From: an uncultured Lactobacillus sp. | GTDB lineage: Bacteria > Bacillota > Bacilli > Lactobacillales > Lactobacillaceae | Length of the DNA: 64,000 bases | NCBI GenBank assembly: GCA_937916845.1 | Contig: CALFSK010000016.1 | Coordinates: 57,392 to 121,391, forward strand | Reading direction: 5' to 3' | Shown: positions 16,628 through 25,201 of the stretch, in pieces | Layout: each line of letters starts with the position of its first letter | Numbering within the stretch: the first letter of the stretch is position 1 | Position numbers and translations under genes: made by a program | The notes under the pieces: generated by a model | Seen by the model: only the letters and a program-made list of their open reading frames with translations | The model's database searches: none | What the model was told of the DNA's origin: nothing

Positions 16628-18199
16628 ATGAAATTAAAATCATTGCTTAAAAAAATTGAACTTAAATTTGAACTATCAACCACCACATCATTGGATCACC
16701 GTAACCCAGAAATCAAACGGGCCGCCTTTTCTGGTCCCCAGTTTAACCACAAATCAAACTGCTTATATTTGCGTCCAAACAACGACTACGATGTTCAGTT
16801 GAGTTGTTGGGAGCACCAACAGGAAATCGTTATTGGAACCATCGAACTTGGCGCACACTCAACTACCACGATTGCGCTTCAGAGTCAGCTGTTAAAACTA
16901 TTAATTCAAATTGGTCAGTCGCTAGGGCCAACGGATAAACTGCAGGCTGATATCAATACGTTAGCGATTAACGCTATCACCGCCGACTTTGATACCACGT
17001 TACAGGCCGTGGTCAACCTATTGCAAAATCCAGTGGCCATCATTGACTTAAATGGCCAGATTTTGTCCCGTTCACACACCACGAATATTAACGGTCCCAG
17101 TATCCACGCCGCGATTGAAAACAATAAGATTGCGCGCTGGTTACTAGAACACGGTTTTGCACCGGACAACCCTAATTTTTTAACCCAAGTCTACATGGTT
17201 AACGACGATCTCGCCGCGGGACCCATGCTGATTACACCGTTGGCTAATGCGCATGAACCCATCGGCTATTTGGTCATGACCACCATGAAGACACCGTTAA
17301 ACGACGTCCAAGCCCTATTGATCAACCAAATTGGTCAGGTGATTGCCGGGTCCGTCGTTAAAAATCAAATCATGCCAACCTCGGAATCTCAGCGCGACCA
17401 ACTCTTAAACATGCTCTTAACTGAACGTCAGAGCAGCACCTTCGCCGCGCAATTTGAAGAACAACGGGCCGTTTTACCGGATGCCATGGTCCTCATTAAA
17501 TGTGACCCACTGACAAACCAGTCTGCGCACATCCTTCAGCAGCGCCTGCAGTACTTGCTAGTGCCCCACTTCAAGCAAGTGCTCGTTTCAACGTTTAAGC
17601 AGCAGTGTTTCGCCCTAATTTCCATCAGCTTGGTGAATTATAACAGTCCCAAGTTTAAGACCACGTTACACCAGATTACCGAGCAAGCTGACTGCCGCCT
17701 CATCGTTTCGCAACACTACGTTAACCCGGAGGACACGTTCGCCGCTTACACCGTTTGCAACCGGACCGACCGGCTTAAAACGTACCGGGGCCGGCTCGTC
17801 TTTTGTGAAGACCAATTTTACAACCTCGCCTTTGACCGGGTGAACCACATTGAAATCTTACCCTTCTTTATTAACCCGGCCTTACAAGAACTACTCGCCT
17901 ACGACGCTAAAAACAACACCGCTTTAGTCGCCACCCTGGATGGTTATTTATGTGCCACTTGCAACCTGACGCAAACGGCTAAAAATTTGTACATCCACCC
18001 GAATACGTTACGCAACCGCTTGAGCCATATCACAGCGCTCACCGGCTGTGACCTGCACGACGCGGAGACTTGCTTCAAACTGGCCTCGAGCTTCAAATTA
18101 CAACGCTTCTTAGTCAGCAACAACTATAGTCCAACCAATACACTACCGACCAACGATCCGCAACCACATCAACGGCGCGCGGACGAGACTAAATTTTAA
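16628..18199 (+). CDS. PucR/CdaR-type transcriptional regulator
   Basis: A 523-residue regulator. A PucR C-terminal helix-turn-helix (about residues 425-490) shows VATLDGYLCATCNLTQTAKNLYIHPNTLRNRLSHIT. The centre has a GGDEF-like PucR linker, and the N-terminal half includes a GAF-like stretch (NPVAIIDLNGQILS). Such proteins usually respond to a small-molecule or lipid signal. Its place directly after the three fatty-acid genes suggests it controls them, but this is inferred. It starts with ATG after GGGGGA. Confidence 0.8.
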   Translation: MKLKSLLKKIELKFELSTTTSLDHRNPEIKRAAFSGPQFNHKSNCLYLRPNNDYDVQLSCWEHQQEIVIGTIELGAHSTTTIALQSQLLKLLIQIGQSLGPTDKLQADINTLAINAITADFDTTLQAVVNLLQNPVAIIDLNGQILSRSHTTNINGPSIHAAIENNKIARWLLEHGFAPDNPNFLTQVYMVNDDLAAGPMLITPLANAHEPIGYLVMTTMKTPLNDVQALLINQIGQVIAGSVVKNQIMPTSESQRDQLLNMLLTERQSSTFAAQFEEQRAVLPDAMVLIKCDPLTNQSAHILQQRLQYLLVPHFKQVLVSTFKQQCFALISISLVNYNSPKFKTTLHQITEQADCRLIVSQHYVNPEDTFAAYTVCNRTDRLKTYRGRLVFCEDQFYNLAFDRVNHIEILPFFINPALQELLAYDAKNNTALVATLDGYLCATCNLTQTAKNLYIHPNTLRNRLSHITALTGCDLHDAETCFKLASSFKLQRFLVSNNYSPTNTLPTNDPQPHQRRADETKF

Positions 18200-18208
18200 A
18201 ACGCCAAG

Positions 18209-18332
18209 CCTGTGCCAAAGGGCGATTACTTTGTGAGCATTAACGTGAAATCAGCGATTATTCCTGGGTTTGGAATAGTCGCTGATTTCTGGTTAAGCGG
18301 AACAAATTGCCTTTTGGTCCACGTTTCAACCA
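18209..18332. repeat. Palindromic repeat P2
   Basis: Outer arms CCAAAGGGCGATTACTTTG / AACAAATTGCCTTTTGG enclose a long central hairpin (AAATCAGCGA...TCGCTGATTT with loop CCTGGGTTT). It is nearly identical in layout to P3 at 22.1 kb and lies directly behind the PucR-type gene. Confidence 0.85.
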
Positions 18333-18342
18333 TATCACTAGG

Positions 18343-18378
18343 AAAATCCACTCAGAAACATTTCTGAATGGATTTTTT
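18343..18378 (+). terminator. Terminator after repeat P2
   Basis: AAATCCACTCAGAAA pairs with TTTCTGAATGGATTT, followed by T. Confidence 0.75.
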
Positions 18379-18414
18379 TGCAGGCCCCTCAAGCTATCTT
18401 GGGCCCCGCTTTTA

Positions 18415-18594
18415 TTATTTATCAACTGATCGCAATAATTCTAAGTCCTTAGCATCCACAAAGAACGTCACTTGTCCGGTTTCCAAATCAACCTTCGCCT
18501 TCACTTCCACACCCTTCGGAAAGATCCAGCTACTGCCAGAATCTAACTTTAACGGCATGTTCCCATACGTTAGCGTCCGATAAGTTTTTTCCAT
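18415..18594 (-). CDS. Small protein of unknown function, 59 residues
   Basis: An ATG at 18594 with TTAGGGG upstream opens MEKTYRTLTYGNMPLKLD and runs to a stop at 18415. The composition is that of a real soluble protein (beta-strand alternation KGVEVKAKVDLETGQVTFFVDAKDLELL). It looks like a single small beta domain. No family recognised. Confidence 0.7.
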   Translation of the reverse strand: MEKTYRTLTYGNMPLKLDSGSSWIFPKGVEVKAKVDLETGQVTFFVDAKDLELLRSVDK

Positions 18595-18762
18595 TCGTGC
18601 TTACCCCTAACTTTAAATGCGTGTCACTTCTAGACAATCGCATTATACCGAGCCAATTCGTTAGTTAACAGAAAAAACACTTTTGACTTCCTAGGCTTGG
18701 TAACTGCAAATCAAATCTGATAAAATATCGATTAACAATCAAACAACCTGGGAGGTCTTCAT

Positions 18763-19461
18763 TTGTTCTATTCATTTTTTGATCCAACTTACTTTTTAGT
18801 GATTATCGGACTGCTCATTTCCATGGCGGCATCCGGTTACGTTAACCGCACGTTCCGTCATTTTGACAGCTATCGTAGCCAGTCCAACTACTCTGGTAGT
18901 GACGCCGCTCGCTTTATTTTGGCGCAGTCCGGCATTAATAACGTCGGCGTCCAAAAGATCAGCGGTGATCTAACCGATAACTACAACGGTCAGACAAAAG
19001 TCCTCAGCCTATCTGAAGCGACCGCTGATTCCACGTCCGTTGCCGCTATTGGGGTCGCCGCTCACGAATGTGGGCACGCCGTTCAAGATCACGTTAACTA
19101 TTGGCCAATGCGGTTACGTTCCGCCATCGTTCCAGTCGCTAACTTTGGCTCGACCCTTTCACTCCCCATCATCATTGTCGGGGTACTTTTAAGTTACAAT
19201 CAGACCATTATTCACATCGGAATTTTTCTATTTTCATTAGCGCTACTATTCCAGTTAGTCACGTTACCCGTTGAATTTAACGCGTCCCGCCGAGCCTTGC
19301 AGATTCTATCTGACGGTCAAGTGCTCACCCGCGATGAAGTTCCGATGGTGCGCAAAGTGCTCGTGGCAGCGGCCCTCACCTACGTCGCTGCCGCACTGTC
19401 AACGTTCTTACAGTTACTACGGTTAATCCTGCTCTTTGGTGGAAACCGGGATGATAATTAA
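18763..19461 (+). CDS. Membrane zinc metallopeptidase, YugP family
   Basis: A 232-residue integral membrane protein. The zinc motif AHECGHAVQDH is at residues 100-110, with hydrophobic segments at about 9-24, 133-150 and 152-170. A later VEFNASRRAL supplies the third ligand region usual in YugP-type neutral peptidases. The start is TTG at 18763 with GGGAGG upstream. Substrates are unknown; membrane-protein quality control is a reasonable guess. Confidence 0.87.
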   Translation: MFYSFFDPTYFLVIIGLLISMAASGYVNRTFRHFDSYRSQSNYSGSDAARFILAQSGINNVGVQKISGDLTDNYNGQTKVLSLSEATADSTSVAAIGVAAHECGHAVQDHVNYWPMRLRSAIVPVANFGSTLSLPIIIVGVLLSYNQTIIHIGIFLFSLALLFQLVTLPVEFNASRRALQILSDGQVLTRDEVPMVRKVLVAAALTYVAAALSTFLQLLRLILLFGGNRDDN

Positions 19462-19523
19462 CCGCACTGATGAAGATGCTTAATTTTTACTTATCACTTT
19501 TTTCATTACATTGAACCGATTCG

Positions 19524-19555
19524 TTCACACATTCTTCACACGACCTCGGTATGAT
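19524..19555 (+). promoter_or_regulatory. Direct-repeat promoter of small RNA c
   Basis: TTCACA-N5-TTCACA-N9-TATGAT. Identical spacing to the promoter of small RNA b and perfect half-sites. It fits an OmpR-family response regulator. Confidence 0.65.
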
Positions 19556-19561
19556 AGCATC

Positions 19562-19714
19562 ATAGCAATTGAGGTTAACTCAATCAGCTATAACACAACC
19601 TAAAATTTTTCATTTACTCCTCCAAAGTAATGAAATTCATAGTGGCATGTGATTCCCCGTCACATGTCTACCCTACTCCTTTTTCCACCGTATTCCCCGA
19701 TACGGTGGTTTTTT
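19562..19714 (+). ncRNA. Candidate small RNA c with C-rich loops
   Basis: Four hairpins in 150 nt: ATTGAG/CTCAAT (19568-19584); TTTCATT/AATGAAA (19608-19635) with loop ACTCCTCCAAAG; CATGTGA-TTCCCCG-TCACATG; and terminator CCACCGTAT-TCCCCG-ATACGGTGG followed by six T. Single-stranded CCCTACTCC precedes the terminator. No coding potential. Confidence 0.7.
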
Positions 19715-19813
19715 ACATTCTCATTTTCATAGCGGTTATGTACATTACTGCGAATAAATGGTATCGTTATTGAAAACAACCAGTATTATTTACATTTCAC
19801 GGAGGATTTTACC

Positions 19814-20434
19814 ATGTTAAGAACCATCATCGTGGTGCTTTCGGGCTGGGCACTGATCGCGTTAACGGCGTGTGGAAACACCGCTTCAATGCATCCCGTC
19901 AATCACCACGACGACGCACCCACTGCGCGCACCGCAACTCGCAAACGGGTTCCCGGTGTCACACGAACGAACTTTGATCGGATTCAACTAGCAATTGAAC
20001 CCAACGACTATGCGAGCACCATCGAGCAAGTCCATGCGCTCCTTGGTCAACCGACCCAAACTAATAACGTGACCACCGTCGCACAACGTTCACTTAAAAC
20101 CTACGTCTGGAAACACCCGGATACTAGTTTAGAAGGCGCCATCATCAGCGTGAGTTTTCATGACGGTATTGCGGTCGCTAAAAACTACCGGGGCGCCCAA
20201 CTGAGCCCAAACTCAAAAGTCACTGGCACCATGTTGGACCAACTAACACCCGGGACACCCTACAATCAGGTAACCGCAACCTTAGGTATTCCTAATACGG
20301 TCTCCAATTGGGCCACGCCCACTGAAAACGTTCAAACCGTGACTTATAACAACATCGAAAATCAACCCCAGGCCAACGTCACGCTGACTTTTCATCATAA
20401 CAAGTTGGCGTCCACGTCCCGAACGGCAATTTAA
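19814..20434 (+). CDS. Lipoprotein with two BLIP/SmpA-like repeats (DUF3862-like)
   Basis: A 206-residue protein with a lipoprotein signal (hydrophobic core, lipobox LTAC, Cys near 20). After a low-complexity linker, two related modules follow (about residues 50-120 and 130-205), each with a Leu-Leu-Gly-x-Pro-like turn (HALLGQPTQT; ATLGIPNTV) and aromatic beta strands. This is the SmpA/BLIP-like fold found in lactobacilli. It is membrane-anchored outside the cell; function unknown. It lies between small-RNA loci c and d. Confidence 0.78.
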   Translation: MLRTIIVVLSGWALIALTACGNTASMHPVNHHDDAPTARTATRKRVPGVTRTNFDRIQLAIEPNDYASTIEQVHALLGQPTQTNNVTTVAQRSLKTYVWKHPDTSLEGAIISVSFHDGIAVAKNYRGAQLSPNSKVTGTMLDQLTPGTPYNQVTATLGIPNTVSNWATPTENVQTVTYNNIENQPQANVTLTFHHNKLASTSRTAI

Positions 20435-20532
20435 CCGTCGGCTGGCCGCAATATTTAACCCGTTAACGTAATCTTTCGTCGATAACGGCACTTTAATTTA
20501 TCTTTTAACGGTCAATGGACTATACTAATAAT

Positions 20533-20668
20533 ATGGTAACTGAGTTTTGCGCCCAGTTGCCGGAACCTTTTTCATTTACTCCTCCAAAGTTAATGAAAAT
20601 CAGTCTCGCTGGGCACATCACCTGGCGAAATGAACTACTCCTACCATCGCCTTCGCGGTGGTTTTTTT
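20533..20668 (+). ncRNA. Candidate small RNA d with C-rich loop
   Basis: It follows a TATACT -10 box (20521-20526). It has a 5' hairpin GGTAACTG/CAGTTGCC, then a hairpin (TTTCATT/AATGAAA) with loop ACTCCTCCAAAG as in small RNA c, a third imperfect stem, single-stranded CTACTCC and the terminator CCATCGC-CTTC-GCGGTGG with seven T. It lacks the TTCACA direct repeat; TTTAAT and TTTAAC motifs lie upstream instead. Confidence 0.65.
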
Positions 20669-20704
20669 ATTACCTTGCTAAAGAATAAAATTTGGTTATT
20701 TATG

Positions 20705-21125
20705 AACCTAATCCGGTCGTCGCTGATAACATGCGGTCGTGGGACCAGGGTAAGCCAAAGAGCGGTCTTACCCCTCGCCTGGAACAGTTGCAAAATGCGC
20801 AATTGTTTCAGACCGTCCGTGGTTTAAGCCCGGAAAAATCACCGGGCTAAAACCACCTTCACGACCGATGTTATCAGCGACAACCTCCGATGGTTCAATG
20901 TGTTTTTGGACCACAATAATATAAAACCTATTTTCAGTGAAGTCGAGCAGACTTGTTGTGCTGTGTCGGCAACGGTAGCCGATGATTTTTGTCGACTACT
21001 GTTGCGGGGGCGATTCAAAGACATGGGGTATCGGCTTTGAATCGAGGTTCCAGACCGCACCATGGCTGGAACCGTCCCCCATAGCACAACAAGTCTGCTC
21101 GACGGAACGGGTATTTCATTAGTTG
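20705..21125. repeat. Cloverleaf repeat element B (two modules)
   Basis: Module 2 at 20712-20890 (closing arms CGCTGATAACAT / ATGTTATCAGCG) and module 1 at 20941-21103. Module 1 is closed by a perfect 21-bp stem (20942-20962 with 21083-21103). Inner hairpins include GATTCAAAG/CTTTGAATC and GGTTCCAG/CTGGAACC, the latter carrying AGACCGCAC...GGCT. It lies between small RNA d and the hydrolase gene. Confidence 0.88.
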
Positions 21126-21197
21126 CCATGCTCACGCTTGCCCCAATTGCTAAATTAGGATTATCATAATGAAGTAAGAGATTGAGGAGTGATTATT

Positions 21198-22142
21198 TTG
21201 AAAAAACGCCACGTACTCGCCGCGTTAGGGGCACCTTTAGCCCTATTTTCAGCGACTTTACTAGCGAGTGAAAAATTATATAATTTTGCATTTAAACGGG
21301 TCGACTACGTTCCCGAAACGTCAGCCGACAAGCAGAAGTACGCAGACGCTTACTGGTCTTACGTCGACTGGCTGCACCGCCAACCGACTCAGACTTGGCA
21401 ATTAAACATCGCGGATGAGGCAAACCGGTTAGTAGCCACGTACGTTCCCGCAAAGACGGCTAGTCAAAAAACGGTCATCGTCTCCCACGGCTATAAGGGC
21501 GACGGGGAAACGATGGCCAACTACGCCTACATGTTTTCCCAGATGGGCTACAACGTCTTACTGCCTGACGATCGTGGGCATGGTCAAAGTGCCGGCAAAT
21601 ACATCAGCTTCGGTTGGCAGGACCGCCGCGACTACCTTGGCTGGATTGACCGCGTCATTCAGCACAGCGGTCCACGGACCCAAATCGTCCTCTTCGGAGT
21701 CAGCATGGGTGGGGCCACCGTCGAAATGATGAGTGGTGAACAGTTACCTGAACAAGTTAAGGCCATCATCGCTGATTGCGGTTATACTAGCGTTGAAGAG
21801 GAACTCGCCTACTTGCTTAAGCGCCAGTTCCACTTACCGAAGTATCCATTTGTCCCGATCGTTAGTTTTATTAACCGCCACCGCATGGGTTACTTTTTAA
21901 GCGACGTGAGTTCCGTTGAACAGCTTCGTCATAACGACCGGCCCATCTTCTTCATTCACGGTGAAAAGGACGTCTACGTCCCTAGCTGGATGCTAAAAAA
22001 GAACTACCAGGCGGCTGGCGGTCCCAAAACTATGTGGCAAGTGCCGAATGCCACCCACGCGGAGAGTTTTTGGATCGATCCCGCGACTTATCAAAAACAC
22101 GTTACGGCTTTTCTCGACCAATATTTATCTGCGAGAGTGTGA
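21198..22142 (+). CDS. Membrane-anchored alpha/beta hydrolase
   Basis: A 314-residue serine hydrolase with an N-terminal hydrophobic anchor (LAALGAPLALFSATLLA). The nucleophile elbow is GVSMGG, the oxyanion region HGYKGDGE, the acid in HGEKDVYVP and the His in ATHAES. It resembles YkjA/BAAT-like carboxylic-ester hydrolases of lactobacilli. TTG at 21198 is preferred because GAGGAG lies 8 nt upstream; a GTG at 21189 overlaps that site. Its last Val codon and stop lie inside repeat P3. Confidence 0.85.
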   Translation: MKKRHVLAALGAPLALFSATLLASEKLYNFAFKRVDYVPETSADKQKYADAYWSYVDWLHRQPTQTWQLNIADEANRLVATYVPAKTASQKTVIVSHGYKGDGETMANYAYMFSQMGYNVLLPDDRGHGQSAGKYISFGWQDRRDYLGWIDRVIQHSGPRTQIVLFGVSMGGATVEMMSGEQLPEQVKAIIADCGYTSVEEELAYLLKRQFHLPKYPFVPIVSFINRHRMGYFLSDVSSVEQLRHNDRPIFFIHGEKDVYVPSWMLKKNYQAAGGPKTMWQVPNATHAESFWIDPATYQKHVTAFLDQYLSARV

Positions 22143-22249
22143 CAAAAGGCGGTCAGTTTGTGAGCATTAACGTAAAATCAGCGATTATTCCTGGGTTTGG
22201 AATGGTCGCTGATTTTGGGTTAAGCGGAACAAATTGCCTTTTGTCACAC
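22137..22249. repeat. Palindromic repeat P3 with perfect 14-bp ends
   Basis: Terminal inverted repeats GTGTGACAAAAGGC / GCCTTTTGTCACAC, internal arms and a central hairpin AATCAGCGA/TCGCTGATT. 113 bp, no coding capacity; resembles a miniature palindromic unit. It overlaps the 3' end of the hydrolase gene. Confidence 0.88.
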
Positions 22250-22270
22250 GTTTCGACCATAGTAATAAGG

Positions 22271-22312
22271 AAAGCCATTCAGAAATAGTTGATATTTCTG
22301 GATAGCTTTTTG
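22271..22312 (+). terminator. Terminator after repeat P3
   Basis: AAAGCCATTCAGAAAT pairs with ATTTCTGGATAGCTTT, followed by T. Confidence 0.75.
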
Positions 22313-22350
22313 AGTTTTGTCTTAGTATGTTTATTTAATGATCATTGATT

Positions 22351-22878
22351 TTAGTAAACCACTTTAACGCGGGCCATGCCGATTAGTACGCTGGCACCAC
22401 CCATCACAACTGCAAAGATTAGTAACGTTCGTAGCTGTGACCAACTGAAAAAGGTTTGCCAATACGAAGCGGAATCTAACCAAGCGTTGCTTAAGGAATC
22501 GATTACCTGAAACAGGACGACCGTCACTAACGTTTGTCGTTGTGATTTCTTTAAAACGGCCTTAATTGCGCCCTGATACTGTTTAGTCGTGACTTCAATA
22601 TCGCTTAAATGCAGCTTGTAGATGACCCAGCTCAGGTAGCCCCATGCCACTAAGCAGACGCCCAAATTGGTGAACTGCCAAATAATCAGGCTCGTATTAA
22701 CGCCAACCATCCCTGCCAAAAAGGACATCCCGAGTCCACTTAATAATAAGTAAACCATGAGACCAATCGTGATATTATGCCCCGCACGGTCAAGAACGTG
22801 TTGCTCATACTCATCAAGCGTTCGGTCGAGCCCATAAAACCATTTTATCAGTCGTTGCGACCACGTATTTTTTCCCAT
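22351..22878 (-). CDS. DUF3278-like membrane protein
   Basis: A 175-residue protein with four predicted membrane segments and a cytosolic N-terminus (KWFYGLDRTLDEYEQHVLDRAGHN), as in DUF3278 proteins of lactobacilli that are encoded next to small XRE regulators. It is 15 nt downstream of such a regulator, in the same direction. Function unknown. Confidence 0.75.
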   Translation of the reverse strand: MGKNTWSQRLIKWFYGLDRTLDEYEQHVLDRAGHNITIGLMVYLLLSGLGMSFLAGMVGVNTSLIIWQFTNLGVCLVAWGYLSWVIYKLHLSDIEVTTKQYQGAIKAVLKKSQRQTLVTVVLFQVIDSLSNAWLDSASYWQTFFSWSQLRTLLIFAVVMGGASVLIGMARVKVVY

Positions 22879-22893
22879 CGTTACTACCCCCGT

Positions 22894-23097
22894 CTATTCC
22901 TTTGAGTCATCCTCCAGCCAAAATAACGTGTTTAGGTCCGTATTTAGTACGTGAGCCAAGTTCAAGCATAAGGCTAACGACGGATTATACTTATCATTTT
23001 CAATCATGTTAATCGTCTGACGCGCCACCCCGATGGCTTCTGCCAGCCCCATTTGTGATAAATGGGCCCGTTGGCGATATTCTTTAACCCGATTCAT
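22894..23097 (-). CDS. Small XRE/Cro-CI-type regulator
   Basis: A 67-residue protein that is almost entirely one HTH domain: VKEYRQRAHLSQMGLAEAIGVARQTINMIENDKYNPSLALCLNLAHVL. It belongs to the YozG-like class that pairs with a membrane protein. Upstream TTGACA with a 17-nt spacer and TAATTT forms a promoter, and an imperfect TGTCACATATAGTTTACA dyad may be its operator. Confidence 0.85.
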   Translation of the reverse strand: MNRVKEYRQRAHLSQMGLAEAIGVARQTINMIENDKYNPSLALCLNLAHVLNTDLNTLFWLEDDSKE

Positions 23098-23206
23098 TCA
23101 GCCCAGTTCCTCTCAATGTAAACTATATGTGACATCGCTTACTGACTAAATTAAGCTATTTAGGCTGTATTGTCAATTATATTAGACAAAACGGTCACGT
23201 TAATTT

Positions 23207-24322
23207 TTAAACTGGATGAGTAATCAGACGTGCTAACCGCTCGGCCGTCCGGGCTAAGTTCTCAGGACCCCGTTTTAACGCCGCTTCTAACGTCATCACT
23301 TGATCTACAATCGGCAACACCGCGGTCACCCCTTGTTTGGCAAAGGTTGCCCCCGCCCCTTTTTGTCGGCCAACTAACAAGTAACAGTTTTTCCCCGCAG
23401 CTTGCGCTAGGTGGCTAATTTGAATCGGCACTTTCCCCATAAAACTCTGGTCATCGACCTGACCCTCACCGGAAATCACGAAGTCCGCTTGTTGTACCAG
23501 CGTCCCCAGTTGACTCAGCTCAGCAATCAATTCAAACCCCGATTGGACTTGGGCGTGTAAGAAGTACCGGAGCGCAAACCCGATTCCGCCGGCAGCCCCG
23601 TCCGCTGGGTGCTCACTGACCGCACCAGTCGCGGTGCGCATATAATGTGCCATCGCCTGATCATAGGGCGCCACTTGGTCTGTGGCCAACCCCTTTTGAG
23701 GACCAAAAATTCGGGCTGCCCCTAATTCACCGGTCAGCGGATTGGTTACATCAGCAGCGCTTACAAACGTTACTTGCCGCAAAGCTGGTAGCATTTGACT
23801 AGTATCTACACGACTCACACGGCCAAGGTCGGCGCCAACCATCGCCAATGGTCGGTCCGTCGCATCGAAGAAGCGCACGCCTAACGCGCGTAAAATTCCG
23901 GCACCCCCGTCAACCGTTCCACTGCCACCCAGGCCCAAGATTACTTTGGTCGCGCCACGTTCAACAGCAGCTTTGATCAACAATCCGGTCCCGTAAGTAT
24001 TCGTGTTAGCCGGATTCAGCCCCGACGTTAAAAATTGAATTCCCGAGGCCGCCGCCACCTCAATCACGGCGAGCTGTTGGGCTGCAAAATAACCGTAAGT
24101 CGCTTTGATTGGGCGCTGGGCCAAATCAACCGTTTCGACGTCAACGGCTTGTCCACCCGGTTGGTTTGCCAAAAAGGCCGCTACCGTCCCTTCACCGCCG
24201 TCAGCGATTGCGACCTGACTAGCAGTAATGCCGTACTTAGCCAACTGGTCCGCCACGGTCTGATTAGCAACCATACTAGTCATAGAATTTTTAAACGAAT
24301 CAATTGCAATTAATGCGTGCAT
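23207..24322 (-). CDS. glxK: Glycerate kinase
   Basis: A 371-residue member of the GckA/GarK-type glycerate kinase family. Signature segments are IAIDSFKNSMTS at the start, ADGGEGTV, LGLGGSGTVDGGAGILRALGVRF, GAAGGIGFALRYFL and FVISGEGQVDDQSFMGKVP. It phosphorylates glycerate with ATP to feed lower glycolysis. It is a single gene, with AGAAGG upstream. No glycerate pathway partners lie nearby. Confidence 0.92.
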   Translation of the reverse strand: MHALIAIDSFKNSMTSMVANQTVADQLAKYGITASQVAIADGGEGTVAAFLANQPGGQAVDVETVDLAQRPIKATYGYFAAQQLAVIEVAAASGIQFLTSGLNPANTNTYGTGLLIKAAVERGATKVILGLGGSGTVDGGAGILRALGVRFFDATDRPLAMVGADLGRVSRVDTSQMLPALRQVTFVSAADVTNPLTGELGAARIFGPQKGLATDQVAPYDQAMAHYMRTATGAVSEHPADGAAGGIGFALRYFLHAQVQSGFELIAELSQLGTLVQQADFVISGEGQVDDQSFMGKVPIQISHLAQAAGKNCYLLVGRQKGAGATFAKQGVTAVLPIVDQVMTLEAALKRGPENLARTAERLARLITHPV

Positions 24323-24493
24323 GCCAATACCTTCTTTATTTATTAAGACGATTAGTTAAAAGTCTTTTGTCTTTAAACCTTAGTTATTTTCAGTATAAGC
24401 GTCTATAATCACCGACACAATCCGCGCCATGCTTTACTCACGCCTCCAGAACACGTATGCTTGTCGAGAAGACAACTATTAAGGAGACAATCT

Positions 24494-25129
24494 ATGTTAA
24501 CAATTAATTACCAAGCAACATCACTCCAATTTGAAACTGATCCGGAGGTCTTTTCCCCAAGCGGCTTAGACCTTGGGACCGAATCCATGATGGAACAGCT
24601 CCACACCAAGGATGGACTACGCGTTTTGGACCTAGGTTGCGGATTCGGCTTTGTCGGCATCTACCTTGCCACCCAGTACCCCCGCGACCGGGTAACCATG
24701 GTCGACGTTGATCAAAACGCCGTTGGGCTGTCCAAGATGAACGCCCAACGCAACCACGTCACCCCAACGATTTTACAAAGTAACGGTTTTGAAAAGCTCG
24801 CTGGTGAGACCTTTGACTTAATTTTATCAAACCCGCCCTATCACACCGATTTTGCGGTCGCAAAGGGCTTCATCGAAAATGCCCAACATCAATTAAGCAT
24901 GGGCGGCCACATGTACATGGTGACTAAACGGCGCACTTGGTATGAAAATAAGCTCAAGAGTACCTTTGGAAACGTTGAAGTCACCGAATTAAACGGGTAC
25001 TACGTGTTTTACGCTGAAAAACGCCCCTTTGAAAAACAAAAGCAGAACCAGGCTAAGGAACATACCTTATCGAAAAAATTACAACGTAAATATGAACGTC
25101 AACCTAAGCGCCGCCACCGCACAAAGTAA
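24494..25129 (+). CDS. Class I SAM-dependent methyltransferase, RsmC-like
   Basis: A 211-residue methyltransferase. The SAM motif VLDLGCGFGFVGIYLA, the acidic VDVDQNAV and the catalytic SNPPYH tetrapeptide place it with RsmC-like N2-guanine RNA methyltransferases. The last 35 residues are very basic (KKLQRKYERQPKRRHRTK), suitable for RNA binding. AAGGAG lies 7 nt before the ATG at 24494; the upstream in-frame start was rejected. Confidence 0.85.
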   Translation: MLTINYQATSLQFETDPEVFSPSGLDLGTESMMEQLHTKDGLRVLDLGCGFGFVGIYLATQYPRDRVTMVDVDQNAVGLSKMNAQRNHVTPTILQSNGFEKLAGETFDLILSNPPYHTDFAVAKGFIENAQHQLSMGGHMYMVTKRRTWYENKLKSTFGNVEVTELNGYYVFYAEKRPFEKQKQNQAKEHTLSKKLQRKYERQPKRRHRTK

Positions 25130-25201
25130 AAACGGTCGTGCAAACGGATACAAAAACAGTTATGATTAAAGTAATCTCAAATCAAGTGGGGGTATTTTTA
25201 C

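Noticed and set aside
20839..21135. 98-codon frame on the minus strand in element B
   Set aside because: Lies inside the cloverleaf repeat; not preserved in elements A, C or E.
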